DNA of 64,000 nucleotides, taken from contig JAGHQL010000117.1 of the NCBI GenBank assembly GCA_020080175.1, positions 20,068 through 84,067 of the forward strand, written 5' to 3'. The DNA is from Glutinoglossum americanum (lineage: Eukaryota > Ascomycota > Geoglossomycetes > Geoglossales > Geoglossaceae). Below the pieces are notes generated by a model. That model searched no databases. It had not been told where the DNA came from and worked only from the letters and a program-made list of their open reading frames with translations. Below, in pieces: positions 1 through 10,912 of the stretch (its first letter is position 1; each line of letters starts with the position of its first letter). Made by a program: the position numbers and the translations under genes.

Positions 1-3000
1 CAAAGGAAAAAGGCTCTCTACTGCTCAGGTATTCCAGGAGCGGGCAAAACAATTCTCACATCTATCGTCATAGACCACCTCTGCTCTAAATATCGAACCG
101 ATTTTAGTGTCGGCATCGCATACCTATACTGCAACTTCCGACAGCAGCACCAGCAGAAGCCTGAAGATCTGCTCTTGAGTCTTCTTAAGCAGTTAGCCCA
201 AAAGCGAATGTCTGTACCTGAAAGTATAAAAACACTTTACGAATACCACAACCGCGAGCGAACCCGGCCATCATTCAATGAAATCCTAGAGGCCTTGGAA
301 TCCGTCGCCGCCCAGTATTCAAGAGTCCTTATTATAGTTGATGCACTTGACGAATGCAGTGTTTTCGATGGTGGACGCCAGAAGTTCCTATCAGCGATCT
401 TCAACCTTCAAGGCATCATTGGGGCAAATATCTTTGCTACCTCTCGGATTAACGATAATATTGCGAAGCTGTTTGAAGCGGCCCTATCTCTCCAGATCCG
501 TGCGAGGAACGAAGATGTTGAGAGCTATCTGGACAGGCAGATGTCACTTTTGCAGCCCGATATTTTGGATGACGCCCTTCGAGGCATGATTAGGGGGGAA
601 GTCATTAGAGCTGTTGACGGAATGTACGCAAAACCTTCCATTAAATACCGTACGGATCCGTTTTGATCTCGATTTTAGGTTCCTCCTTGCGCAGCTACAC
701 ATGGATACTATTATGGACCAGCCGACGAAGGGAGACATTAAAGAAGCATTGCAGCATCTAACTAAGGGAATAAACGGGTTAGATGAGACTTATAAGCAGG
801 CGATGGAAAGAATTGAACATAATGGGAGTCGCATTCGAGAACTCGCGAAACGTATTCTGGCATGGATCATCCATGCCAAAAGGCCACTTTCTACTGCAGA
901 GCTTCAACACGCCCTTGGTGTCAGACCTCTTACAAAAAAGCTGGATAGAGACTACATTCCGAGCGTTCAGGTCCTACAATCTGTGTGCGCCGGTTTAGTC
1001 ACTATTGATGAGCAGAGTGGAATTGTCCGCTTGGTCCACTATACGACGCAAGAATACTTTGAACGGACATGGACTTCTTGGTTTCCCAATGCCCAGATAG
1101 ACATCACAAATACCTGTGTTACCTACCTGTCATTCGACGTCTTTGAGACGGGTTTCTGTCGATCCGATAGAGAGTTTGAAACACGATTGCAGGCGAACGT
1201 CCTTTACGACTATGCAGCGCGAAATTGGGGCCATCATGCTCACACAGCATCGATTGAGGAAGACTTGATTCTCAGCTTTTTGGAGAATAGATCCAAGGTC
1301 TCCGCTGCCAGCCAGGCGATGATGGCTTCCAGAAACTACTCTGGCTACAGCCAAGGAGTGCCAAGGCAAATGACAGGAATACACGTTGCAGCATACTTTG
1401 GACTAGTGGGGACGATAATGGCTCTACTAAAGGATGGGCATAACCCAAATGTCCAGGATTCATACCATCGGACGCCACTGTTGTGGGCTGCAATGAGTGG
1501 GCACGGCGCGGTAGTGAAGCTGCTGCTTGAGAATGGCGCTGAGCTAGAGTTCAAGGACTCTAACCGGGGTCGGACGCCACTGTCGTGGGCTGCGGAGAAG
1601 GGGCACGACGCGGTAGTGAAGTTGCTGCTCGAGAAGGGCTCTGAGCTAGAGTCCAAGGACTTTAACAATGGTTGGACACCATTGCTGTGGGCTGCAGTGA
1701 ATGGGCATGACGCGGTAGTGAAGCTGCTGCTTGAGAATGACGCTGAGCTAGAGTCCAAGGACTCTGACTATGGTTGGACACCGTTGTCGTGGGCTGCAGT
1801 GAATGGGCATGACGCGGTAGTGAGGCTGCTGCTTGAGAAGGGCGCTGAGCTAGAGCCCAAGGGCCCTAACAGTGGTCGGACACCATTGTCGTGGGCTGCA
1901 GAGAAGGGGCACGACGTGGTAGTGAAGTTGCTGCTTGAGAATGGTGCTGAACTAGAATCCAAGGACCCTAGCTTTGGTTGGACACCACTGTCGTGGGCTG
2001 CAGAGAAGGGGCACGACTCGGTAGTGAAGCTGCTGCTTGAGAATGGTGCTGAGCTAGAGTCCAAGGACTCTATCCAGCGTCGGACGCCACTGTCGTGGGC
2101 TGCAGTGAAGGGGCACGATGCGGTAGTGAAGCTGCTGCTTGAGAAGGGCGCTGAGCTAGAGTCCAAGGACCCTGGCTATGGTCGGACACCGCTGTCGTGG
2201 GCTGCAGAGAAGGGACATGACGCGGTAGTGAGGCTGCTGCTTGAGAAGGGCGCTGAGCTAGAGTCCAAGGACCCTGTCTATGGTCGGACACCGCTGTCGT
2301 GGGCTGCACAGGAGGGACATGACGTGGTAGTGAGGCTGCTGCTTGAGAAGTGCGCTGAGCTAGAATCCAAGGACCCTGTCTATGGTCGGACACCACTGTC
2401 GTGGGCGGCAGAGGAAGGGCACGAGGCCATAGTCAAGCTGCTGCTCAAGACGGGCAAGGTCAGCATCGACTCGAAGGACAAGGACGGTCGGACGCCGCTG
2501 TCGTGGGCGGTAGAGGGGATGCCGTGGTTGTGGGCACCGAAGAAGGGCCACGAAGCCATAGTCAAACTGCTACTCGAGACGGGCAAGGTCGACGTCGACT
2601 TGAAGGATAACTCCGGTCGGACGCCGCTATCGTGGGCGGCAGAGAAGAGGCACGAGGCCATAGTCAAGCTGCTACTCGAGACGGGCAAGGTCGACGTCGA
2701 CTCAAAGGATAACTCTGGTTGGACGCCACAATTATGGACAAAAGAAGAGATGCGGTTGTTTAAAAGCCAATACTGTGAAAATCATGCCCTTCAAGACTAT
2801 CGGACGCAACTTGTACTCCTTGAGCGACAAAACAGGAAGCGATTGCTAATGACTAACGATAGCATACGCTGCGAGGCTGTGGTGAAGTTGCTGCTCGTGA
2901 TGGACGGTGTTAACCCGAACCCCAAGGGTACGGACGGTCGGACGCCGTTGTCGTGGGCGGCAGAGAAGGGGCATGAGACCATAGTCAAGCTACTACTCGA

Positions 3001-3283
3001 GACGGACAAGGTCGATGTTGACTCGAAGGATAACTCCGGTCGGACGCCATTGTCGTGGGCGGCAGAGGAGGGGCACGAGGCCATTGTCAAGCTGCTGCTC
3101 AAGACGGGCAAGGTCAACATCGACTCGAAGGACAAGGATGGTCGGACGCCGCTGTCACGGGTGGCAGGTAGGGTGCGGCCGTCGTGGGTGGCGAAGACGG
3201 GGCACAAGACCGTGGCGAAGTTGCTACTCGTGGAGGGCGCAAAGGAATCCCAATTATCTGACCCGGCCATATTGCTTTCCTAG
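1..3283 (+). CDS. NACHT-winged helix-ankyrin repeat NLR-like protein (5' partial)
   Basis: The gene is open from the first base, so its N-terminal effector domain lies outside the window. Model: join(1..623, 679..3283), 1,075 residues visible. A Walker A (GIPGAGKT) lies at residues 11-18 and a Walker B (LIIVDALDEC) near residues 110-119. A winged-helix region (about 250-350) of the kind following fungal NACHT domains comes next, then about 17 ankyrin repeats. The 55-base intron (donor GTACGC, acceptor TTTTAG) restores the family motif DGMFLLAQLHM across the junction; without it the frame stops at 666. Fungal NACHT-repeat proteins act in non-self recognition and regulated cell death, with the repeats as presumed sensors; that role is inferred here. 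Repeats 12, 14 and 17 are degenerate or carry insertions. No premature stop is visible in the spliced frame. Confidence 0.85.
1375..3270 (+). repeat. Tandem 102-base ankyrin-coding repeats
   Basis: About 17 consecutive units, mostly 34 codons (102 bases) with core RTPLSWAAEKGHDAVVKLLL. Units 2-10 (about 1468-2390) are nearly identical and carry an AELESKDP-type linker. Later units carry a KTGKVDVDSKD-type linker, so there are two homogenised sub-families. Unit 12 has a 9-residue insertion, unit 14 is expanded to about 73 residues with weak consensus, and the last unit is decayed. Confidence 0.9.
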
Positions 3284-5520
3284 TATAAAATCTCTCCACC
3301 ATATATGAAAGTCATATTTATATGTTGTACGCATAAGCGTTATAGTCGTCGGCTAGAAGACACCATTTCGTTAATGGCCGACCTGCTCCAGCCACACCCT
3401 TGTCGAGATATGCTGAATTCGATAGGATTGTAGGAGAAAATAATGGACGGGAAAACTGAGTCACATATGGTGCAGCTGATTGTAGACAATGCCATTTGAT
3501 TACATACACATCGTGTTTTATAATGGCGGTCTCTTAGGCCATTCGTATGTACCGTCTAGTACTATTGTTTGATGCTTGACTTAGTTTGGCAAGACGACTA
3601 CCAAGGGTGGTGCGGGTAAAACCTCAGTTGCGCGCTTGAGGGAAAGCCGGTTTTGCAATCGACTATATTGAAACCGTTTAATTTAAGCTCTGAAGTTGCG
3701 AAATCGGACACATCTCTAGGGGATGAAACTAGAGTCAATTTGGGTGACTCATGGTGTTATTGCTGATTTACTTGTTTCTTGAACTTTGAATAGCAGCACA
3801 TCAACTAAAGCTAAACCTTTTAGATCATCCTCACACATATCCCCTATGGATATTTTATTCTCTACCCACCTGGACACTTTACCCTCCAAGACAAGCCGAG
3901 TTTGAGCAGGAAGCTAATTCTGGAAGGAGTAAGAACAGGACCGTTTTCATCCAGGGACTGACCTAGTCAAATTTGACTGATGACACCACTCCCACAACGG
4001 CCAACACCTGCACCTGTCTCGGGATGGATTACTTTGACTGGGGCAGTTGATCGTTTTCTTTGGTGGGCACGAGTTTGAAGAGTTTCAATTGTTTTTTTGA
4101 TATTTTTCCGTGGAATTTTATTCTTGCTCGCCCTCAATTAAGGGGGCACGGGATAAGATCCTAAACCAGACCATCTTGGTAGGGCGGCCTCACCCTACTT
4201 CCAGTTTTCTTCAGAACATCCCCCAGCATGAATATCGCCGCCGAGTTATTTTAATGGTTACTCCAGATAGGGTGGATCAGATGAGTAGCCAAATATGTAT
4301 GTACTAATAGTCAACTTATTTAAAAGGTCAGCACTGTTCACCCATCTGGGCGGGAAGGAGATGGATATAAGAGACTCTAAACCTTTGCGTCTCTTGTCTC
4401 TCGACGTGGGGGGCGTTAAGGGCCTAACTTCGTCGTCAATCTTGCAAGAGGTCTAGCCACACGAGTATTTCGACCCCATAGGTGGGACCTCCACTGGAGG
4501 GTCAGTTGAAAAACTACTCTCAATTCCCCATCTTGGGGGCCATATCCAGCTCTCTTAGATAGTCCCTCAGGTACGGCGGCCCATGGCATAGCTTACGAAG
4601 CTCAATCACCCAAGGAAGCCGAGCTTTTAGACCTACGAGACAAATCACGACTGGAATACGGCTTGTCGAATCGAATTAGAAGACAGCACTACAGTTAAGG
4701 GTAGGACGTTCAAATGGAGCACATATAAAGGGGTTTCGCGCGTTTCTGGGAACGTCACTACTAGAGAGGACACTGGGTGTGAAGCACCCCTGGGTACCAC
4801 TGAAGCTCAGGCAGGGGTTATCTATGCGAAGTCAAGTGCGGACATTTGGCCAGCCAAGTTCTGATCACAATGGCGGGCCAATTCATTCCATCCATGCCCC
4901 AAACATCTGAACAATTTTTGATTCCGGTGTAATTCTTTTTCTTACTGCCTCATCACCGTATTCCACACTCTCGAGATCGGTCAGATAGCCAGAGAACCAA
5001 GTTAGCACTCTGGGTATTAAGTTAGCTGGGGAAGGACGGACAGCTGTTAGGGTTCCTCGTCCCAATGCCAGGCTTTAAGTCCAAGTAGCGACAGCCTTCC
5101 TGACGCATGTAATTTCGAGCTAGACCCACTCTAGCTCCGCTGCTGAGCCTTCTTGACCATAGCCCCAGAGACTAATCCTGCCTCGTTACCTCAGTGCAAG
5201 TTGCAACAGGTCATCCCCCCGCATTGTCGGGAAATCCAAAAGGTTCAGACAGTGTGACAAACTGACGGACGGGAAGATATAATGCTAGTAAGTGTTAATA
5301 TTACTAGGATCGAAGAATTCATATCCTATAGAAGTGAGGATTGCCACATCACCAGCTTAATATATTATTTTCTACAGGAAGCAATCTCCAATAAAGCAAT
5401 TATGCATAGAGTGACATCGCTGTACCATTTAATAGGCGCAAGCGAATGCAAGGTTGCCAGGCGGAGAACTTACCCTTAACCCCTAAGCACTGTAACTAAT
5501 GGCGATAGTCTAGTACCACC
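3284..5520. other. Decayed gene-free stretch
   Basis: No ORF here looks like a protein. The longest, on the minus strand at 4883-5065, has 60 codons and no recognisable motif. The sequence is interrupted by stops in all frames and shows no tandem repeat. It is probably relic accessory DNA between the NLR gene and the HNH gene. Confidence 0.5.
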
Positions 5521-6442
5521 ATGGATGTCACCAATCGCTCATCCGGGCGTAACGTCTTCATCTACGATGCAGATAATCCCGCTGAGCCCCTAGGGGGCTT
5601 CGTTCTTACCGCTGGCATGACCAATGCCGACCTCCATTTGATCATGGGGATGGTCTGTGTACTCTACAGCAACTATTATATAATGGACGGACTGGTGTAC
5701 GGAACTAACAAAAGGATTCCGAGTGATGGTGAGGAACTGCAACCGGGCAAGTATTATGTTCTCACAAACGGTAAGTGGGTTAGGCTCCTTACATAACTAC
5801 AATTACAGACTACTAAGGCGGAGCACCTAGGTTACATCACTGTTAACGAAGAGCCTTGTCTCCCCCAGCCAGTCGCGGCCGATAGTGAAACCTGTCCCGC
5901 CCCTTTTCGCGATGCCATCCGCGAACGAGACCGCAGATGCGCCATAACGGGCGAAGGGGTAACCAGCTCCGACAGGAGCGGCTTCGAGGCCGCACATATA
6001 TTCCCCTTGTCGCACGAAGATCACTGGAACAAGAACAATTTCAACCGGTGGATCACAATCCCGCCGGCTCACGGAGGACCCATCAACTCCGTCCAGAACG
6101 GGATATTGCTTCGGAGCGACATCCACGAGCTTTTCAGGAACTACGATATGTCGATCAACCCCAGGGTATGTATCTCCGCGTGACACGCCTTCGCTGTTTC
6201 TCGGAGCCCCGTGGCGGCTGATGGTATTGGCGTTTTAGGATAACTACAAGGTCATTTGCTTCCGGCCTGATGAGAAGGGGATCGCTGGTAAGCATCTTGA
6301 TAAGCAGTTTGTTGGGGACCCACGAAGGCCTGTTGATGATCTTTTGTGGTGGCACTTTCGGCAAGCAGTGTTGGTGAATGTGAGGGGAGATGGAGAGCCA
6401 ATTTCCAAATCACATACGGAGTCTGGTGTGAGTTCCTCATAG
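5521..6442 (+). CDS. HNH endonuclease-domain protein (fungal HNH_2 type)
   Basis: Model: join(5521..5770, 5831..6165, 6239..6442), 262 residues. The start is an ATG in a good context (CCACCATGG). Intron 1 (60 bases, GTAAGT...CCTAG, branch-like TACTAAG) is needed because the unspliced frame stops at 5793-5795; it joins YYVLTNG to YITVNEEPC. Residues 1-85 form an N-terminal domain of unknown function. Residues 100-195 hold the HNH core: CAITGEG, then AAHIFPLSHEDHW, then NGILLRSDIHELF, giving the H...N...H metal and catalytic set. The C-terminal part has DLLWWHFRQAVLVN. Such proteins are common and expanded in Pezizomycotina; their substrate is not known to me. The stop at 6440-6442 sits inside a GTGAGT donor-like string, so the true C terminus could be longer. 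Confidence 0.75.
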
Positions 6443-6699
6443 AGGCCTTTTCATAGCCTGGAGGGTCCCGGAGGGGTGTCTTTGGGCTTATTATGAAGGT
6501 TCTTATATGAATCTTGGACCATGTTTTTTCTCATGCTCACTCGTGTGTAACTTGAGTTATACTCAAGGTATATAGAACTTTTCCAGATCCAAGATTTCTA
6601 AAGAACTAGCAGCGCTGCAAAGGCATTCCCTCAATTATTCAAGTTCCAAGCAATGAGTATCAGAACTGAATTCATTTCTCTGCTCCCCGAACGACTTTT

Positions 6700-6965
6700 T
6701 TTTAATTCAGCATTTTCATTGCAAGATTCGTATCGGGCAGGCAGCCTCCGTCATTTAGAAGAACACCAGAGCTGTTGAGATAAGAGAATAGTTGAATATG
6801 ATGTGGGTTTATATTGTACAGCCTTCAGCATCCCAACCCCCTGAAACTTGCAGATTCTCTCTTGCTCTCATCTGAGAATAAAGCTCTCAGTCTTCTCTCT
6901 CCCACAGGTTGTCCATAGGAAATACTATTCTCCGCAATCTATTATCCCAAGGAACTAACTAACGG
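6700..6965 (+). repeat. LTR-like direct repeat, copy 1
   Basis: This block aligns by eye with 7240-7525. Shared landmarks are CATTGCAAGATTC, TTGAATA...ATGT, TTGTAC...GCCTTCAG, CATCTGA(G/A)AATAAAGC and AATCTRTTA(A)CCCAAG. An inner segment of about 6774-6908 starts TGTTGAGA and ends CCCACA, with an A+T-rich promoter-like stretch and an AATAAA signal, which resembles short fungal Copia LTRs. No polymerase remnant flanks it, so a solo or relic LTR is inferred. Confidence 0.5.
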
Positions 6966-7239
6966 CTGATAGTATGGTGTAAAGTATTATGTTATTGCTT
7001 TATGAAATGCCCCTTATGGTCCACTATCCCCTGGCTAGTTCCTCTATTTCTTCCTAGTTCCGTTTCTCGAATTTTGGAACTATCCTACTGGCCTCACTAG
7101 GCTCGCTGTAGTGAATACAAATCCAGAAGAGGGCCCAGAAGAATGGCTCTAGCTCATGCATGAAGGAGTGCTTTTCAACGTAGAGCGCACCTATTGCCAC
7201 GAATGCTCTAGTGCCCATCTTTCTTGGCTCTTCGAGTGA

Positions 7240-7525
7240 CTCTTTACCCAATATTTCATTGCAAGATTCAAGCCAAGCAGACAACGGTCACCACCCTCCC
7301 ATTTTAGGAGGATACCCAAGCCGTTGGGACAGGGGTTGGCTGAATACAATGTAGATTTGTACTCTGTAAGCCTTCAGTCCCGCTCTATCAAAACCTCTAG
7401 ATCATTCCTTGTCTTTTCTAGCACTACTTTCATCTGAAAATAAAGCCCTTGATCCTCTTTCTTCCACCTCCCAGTCTAGGAATATCACCTTTCGTAATCT
7501 GTTAACCCAAGAGAACAATAACCTG
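7240..7525 (+). repeat. LTR-like direct repeat, copy 2 (diverged)
   Basis: This is the second copy of the block at 6700-6965, offset by about 540 bases. It contains the same ordered landmarks (CATTGCAAGATTC, GCCTTCAG, CATCTGAAAATAAAGC, AATCTGTTAACCCAAGAG). The copies differ at many sites and by small indels, so the duplication is old or the two are separate insertions of one family. Confidence 0.5.
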
Positions 7526-8114
7526 CAGTACGACCTAAAGCGCATCCAGGGTCACTCACTAGCAAAGCCGAAACTACTAATGCAGGCCGTGGGTGCCTAT
7601 CAACGTGGCTCATCTTGCAGCGAACTTCCTCCGGGTTCAAAGCGCTCTCCACGGCGGTTTCCTCTACCGTAACTCCAACGAGCAGCTCAGCACGGCCCAC
7701 ATCCCCCAAAAAGGTCCCTAGCCGGCCTCAAAGCGCTTCGCGAGACAGGCTGCTGTGATAGGGTACAACGCTGACGTTATTGACTGGTTTCAATTATCAA
7801 ACTTGTCTTCGCCCACGGTCTTGCCGGATACTGAGAGAACAGGGGGACAGCAGAAAGAGCCATCGCTTCTCGGGCTCAGGTGCTGCTGCTCGCGAGGCTC
7901 CCTCGAGCTCGAACCCTGACACTTGCTATGTAGAACCTTCTAGAAACAGCAGCACCTTTTCGGGCGCAATTTCAATCTGCAGTCTTCTCGGAGCGCCAGG
8001 GAACGTTGCTAGACTATATAAGATCTGAAGATGCGCTGGAAGTGGGTGGGGTAGGCGGCTATAAAAAGAGGAAGGTTGCTCTATGCCCAGCGTATTTCTT
8101 GTATCTTTTAGGCA
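7526..8114. other. Unassigned relic sequence
   Basis: The plus strand has short protein-like stretches in shifting frames (about 7600-7720 and 7735-7900), each ended by stops. I do not recognise a family. It may be the remains of an accessory gene or the interior of the element whose LTR-like copies lie to the left. Confidence 0.35.
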
Positions 8115-9870
8115 AGCTCCAAGCTACGGGCCGTGCTGAGGGTCAACATATAGTCTGAGCCCAAGGCCTTCTCCCTCCCCACGAGCGCTCACTTACACAT
8201 GGCCTCCGTCCTAGCTATCCTTCCCAACTTAGTGTGGACGAAGCCCAGATTGTGGGCCATGTCAAGAGTCGATGTATGGTCGAGGCCTAGTGCCTTCTCC
8301 CTCTACACGAGCACCCGCCTGTACATGGCCTCCACCTCAGCTAGCCTTCCCTGCCTGCTATAGATGAAGCCTAGGTTGTGGACTGTGCCGAGGGTCGGTG
8401 TGTGGTCCGAGCCCAGTGCCTTCTCCCTCCCTTCTCCCTCCCCACGAGCGCTCGCTTGCACATGGCCTCTGCCTCAGCCAGCCTTCCCTGCTCACTATTG
8501 ACGACACCCAGGCTGTGGATGTCCTCTGCCTCCATTATAACGTTAATTGCGGATCCATCCACATCTGCTGCTTCTATCCGCAGCGGGACTAGGGAGCGTG
8601 GAATCATGTGGTTGACCAAATTTGATTGGTATATTGGTATCTGTCTGGGTTTTGGGGTATTAGACTTAGAGTTAGTATCTCCATGTTCACGACCGTCGAC
8701 CCATAACTCTTCGTCTGAGCCGAAGCCATCAGATGAACCCTCATCTTGCCTGCAGCATGAATCACAAAATAATACGGGGATATAAGCTGCTAGACAATTG
8801 ATATCTGTGGATAAAGCACATGCCGTTGGACGTGACTCCGGATTCTGGTCGAGCATTCTTGTAATCTAATGTAGAGGCTCATTATCTCCATCCGAACCAA
8901 GAAGCATCTCTATCCACTCCTTAATAGTTTCGATGATACCATAAAAGCGATAATGGTCATTACGATCATTGAAAAAGGCTCGCATAGCCGTTATTGTTTT
9001 CCCTTTTTTGCACAGTAATCATCCCCAAAAAACACACATCCAAGTGACCAGATGTCCGACGAGGAATTTCTCTTTTGGTATCGGGCAACTTCAGGTGGGC
9101 AATAAATCAGGCTCTTAGCAGAGTCAGCCGTTGTCGTACTTCTTGAGAGATGCTCCAGTCAAGAGCATTCCAAATTCGCCCGGCAGTACTCTATCGCCTC
9201 GGATCAGAATGTTCTCCGGTTTAATATCTCTATGGCGGATTTTTGAGTCATGTAGGTATTGTAGCCCATTGATGAGGCAACCAAAAAAGGTCCTCAATAA
9301 CGATCTTTTATCGGCAGAGTCAGCTGCCAAAGACATATAGGTAGTCATATTCCAATCGGCGACTGCTGGCATGATAAACACAAAATATTTAGGGTCTATA
9401 TAGCTTCCGATCCGAGCACATAGTGTGGTTCATTATTACGTTAGCCTCTGTAGGGTATGGTGATTAAGCTTTATATGCAATGAAGTCCATACTCACAAGC
9501 TCTATACAATGGATACGTTGAACACGTTTAAGTACCTAAATCTCAGTCACGAAGCTTCTAATATCTTCTTTAGCTCTACTGAAATGCCGTCCTCCCTTGA
9601 AAGCTTTCCTTGCATATTCACGATGGCTCAACAGGCTGACAATTCTGTCCACGGTACCGTAACCTCCGCTTCCTAGGCATGCTTTGACCTCGAATGGCAA
9701 TGGCTCGCTCCGACCAAAATGAGTGTGCTTGCGGAGATCCTCGTTCTCTAAGTCGGGTGCCTTGGTAGGTACAACGGATTGGTATGCCAGAAACTACGCC
9801 TGCTTTGAAGGACTGAGCGTGTCTAGGAGGGATCCCTCTGTGAATGGGAGCTAGATATCCGTTATACCTT
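8115..9870 (-). pseudogene. Broken protein kinase-TPR (kinesin light chain-type) gene
   Basis: The reverse strand from about 9870 to 8115 carries an eroded but collinear gene. A glycine loop GSGGYGTVD and YARKAFKGG lie near 9590-9680. The catalytic loop HRDIKPENIL lies near 9200-9230, with the DFG replaced by EFG. SSDIWSLGCVF lies near 9040-9075 and a C-lobe helix MLDQNPESRPTA near 8820-8856. At least three kinesin-light-chain TPR units (consensus HNLGFIYSRQGRLAEVEAMY) occupy 8125-8515. In-frame stops interrupt the N-terminal part near 9800, the N-lobe near 9548, the stretch just before MLDQN near 8865, and TPR units near 8297 and 8191. The TPR region also shifts frame near 8400. Intact relatives join a kinase to TPRs and are typical of the fungal NLR-like repertoire. 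Confidence 0.75.
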
Positions 9871-10504
9871 GATCAAAAAACATATCTAATAGCTGCAATT
9901 GATTGATAAGTCGCAGGACAATGCAAACTCGAGGCAAAGTGCTCCATGATTGGCGACCAAGAGTACCCAGGAGATCTGATATTTGCTGGGTTTCGTTGTC
10001 TGAACAGCTGGCTTGGCGTTTTTCCTATTCGGTAGAGAAAAAGTCGCTGAGCTTCTGTTCGACTGTACGATAAGGGGTTCTGGACACCGGGGGATGATCG
10101 ATGTCCTGATTCCGACAAACATCCATGGTCGAGCTGGTCAATGCAACAAGCAATCTCCAAATGGTTAGGCCTCAAATCTTAGCTTCACGTCTAAATGCTA
10201 GAAGCTGAGAGATAGGCGGCTAGTTGAGGGGCAGCGGGGCTCTCCTGGAAAAGCATATGCCCACCGGTGCTTCGCCTACATATATCTGATAGAATTGGCC
10301 CGCTAAAGAGTGGTCAAAAGTTTCGGAACACCTGCGAAGCGACCTTGCCAATAGTTTGCCTACACCACCAACTGCCTCCAATTAGCGGATTGATAAAATA
10401 CTTTTTTTTTCCATAGAGATATACTTGCATCTGTCCCCAATAATTTGGCCATGCCCGTAGGATGTGGCCTTCTATTTTTCTGGTGGTGAGCTTTGCTGAT
10501 CAAG

Positions 10505-10894
10505 TCAAATCTCCCGGTCACATAAAACGTTCCAAAACTTATGACCTAGTACTGTACTATCTCCAAGTGAGCGTACACCCCACCTCCTCAAAAAATTAGT
10601 TTCGTGATGTGCTCTACAAAACGAGAGCCTGAAAAGTCTTAGACTAAATGCGGCCCTATTGCTTTCGATCCAACATTTCCTTTTGGTGAAACACTTGCTA
10701 TAGAGCCAATGGGGTAGTGTGTCTAGCAATAGCCTCCATGAGGAACATACGAAGACTCTGTGGTGCTCTACTTTTAGCGTTGGCCATAGCTGCATTATAT
10801 TCGTTATGCTGATTCTCAAGTGTTTGGGCAGGTTTTTGTAAGACAGTGAACAAATCTCCTGTAGGCACTTCCAGATATGACTTGATGGTGACAT
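10505..10894 (-). CDS. Hypothetical ORF, doubtful
   Basis: This is an ORF of 129 codons from its first ATG (10894) with no stop for 390 bases. The product is rich in Arg, Cys, His and Trp and has no domain I recognise. It may be chance or a fragment of a decayed gene, as its neighbourhood is relic-rich. A TCACGTGA palindrome lies just upstream of its start. Confidence 0.2.
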   Translation of the reverse strand: MSPSSHIWKCLQEICSLSYKNLPKHLRISITNIMQLWPTLKVEHHRVFVCSSWRLLLDTLPHWLYSKCFTKRKCWIESNRAAFSLRLFRLSFCRAHHETNFLRRWGVRSLGDSTVLGHKFWNVLCDREI

Positions 10895-10904
10895 GTGCAC
10901 CTCC

Positions 10905-10912
10905 TCACGTGA
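10905..10912. promoter_or_regulatory. E-box palindrome TCACGTGA
   Basis: It sits inside the longer palindrome CCTCACGTGAGG (10903-10914), a CACGTG core of the type bound by CBF1-like bHLH factors. It is 11 bases upstream of the doubtful minus-strand ORF. Confidence 0.35.

Noticed and set aside
1130-3302. Several long minus-strand frames (up to 157 codons) opposite the NACHT-ankyrin gene
   Set aside because: They mirror the 102-base coding repeats, repeat the same Ser/Pro-rich string, and have no independent motif.
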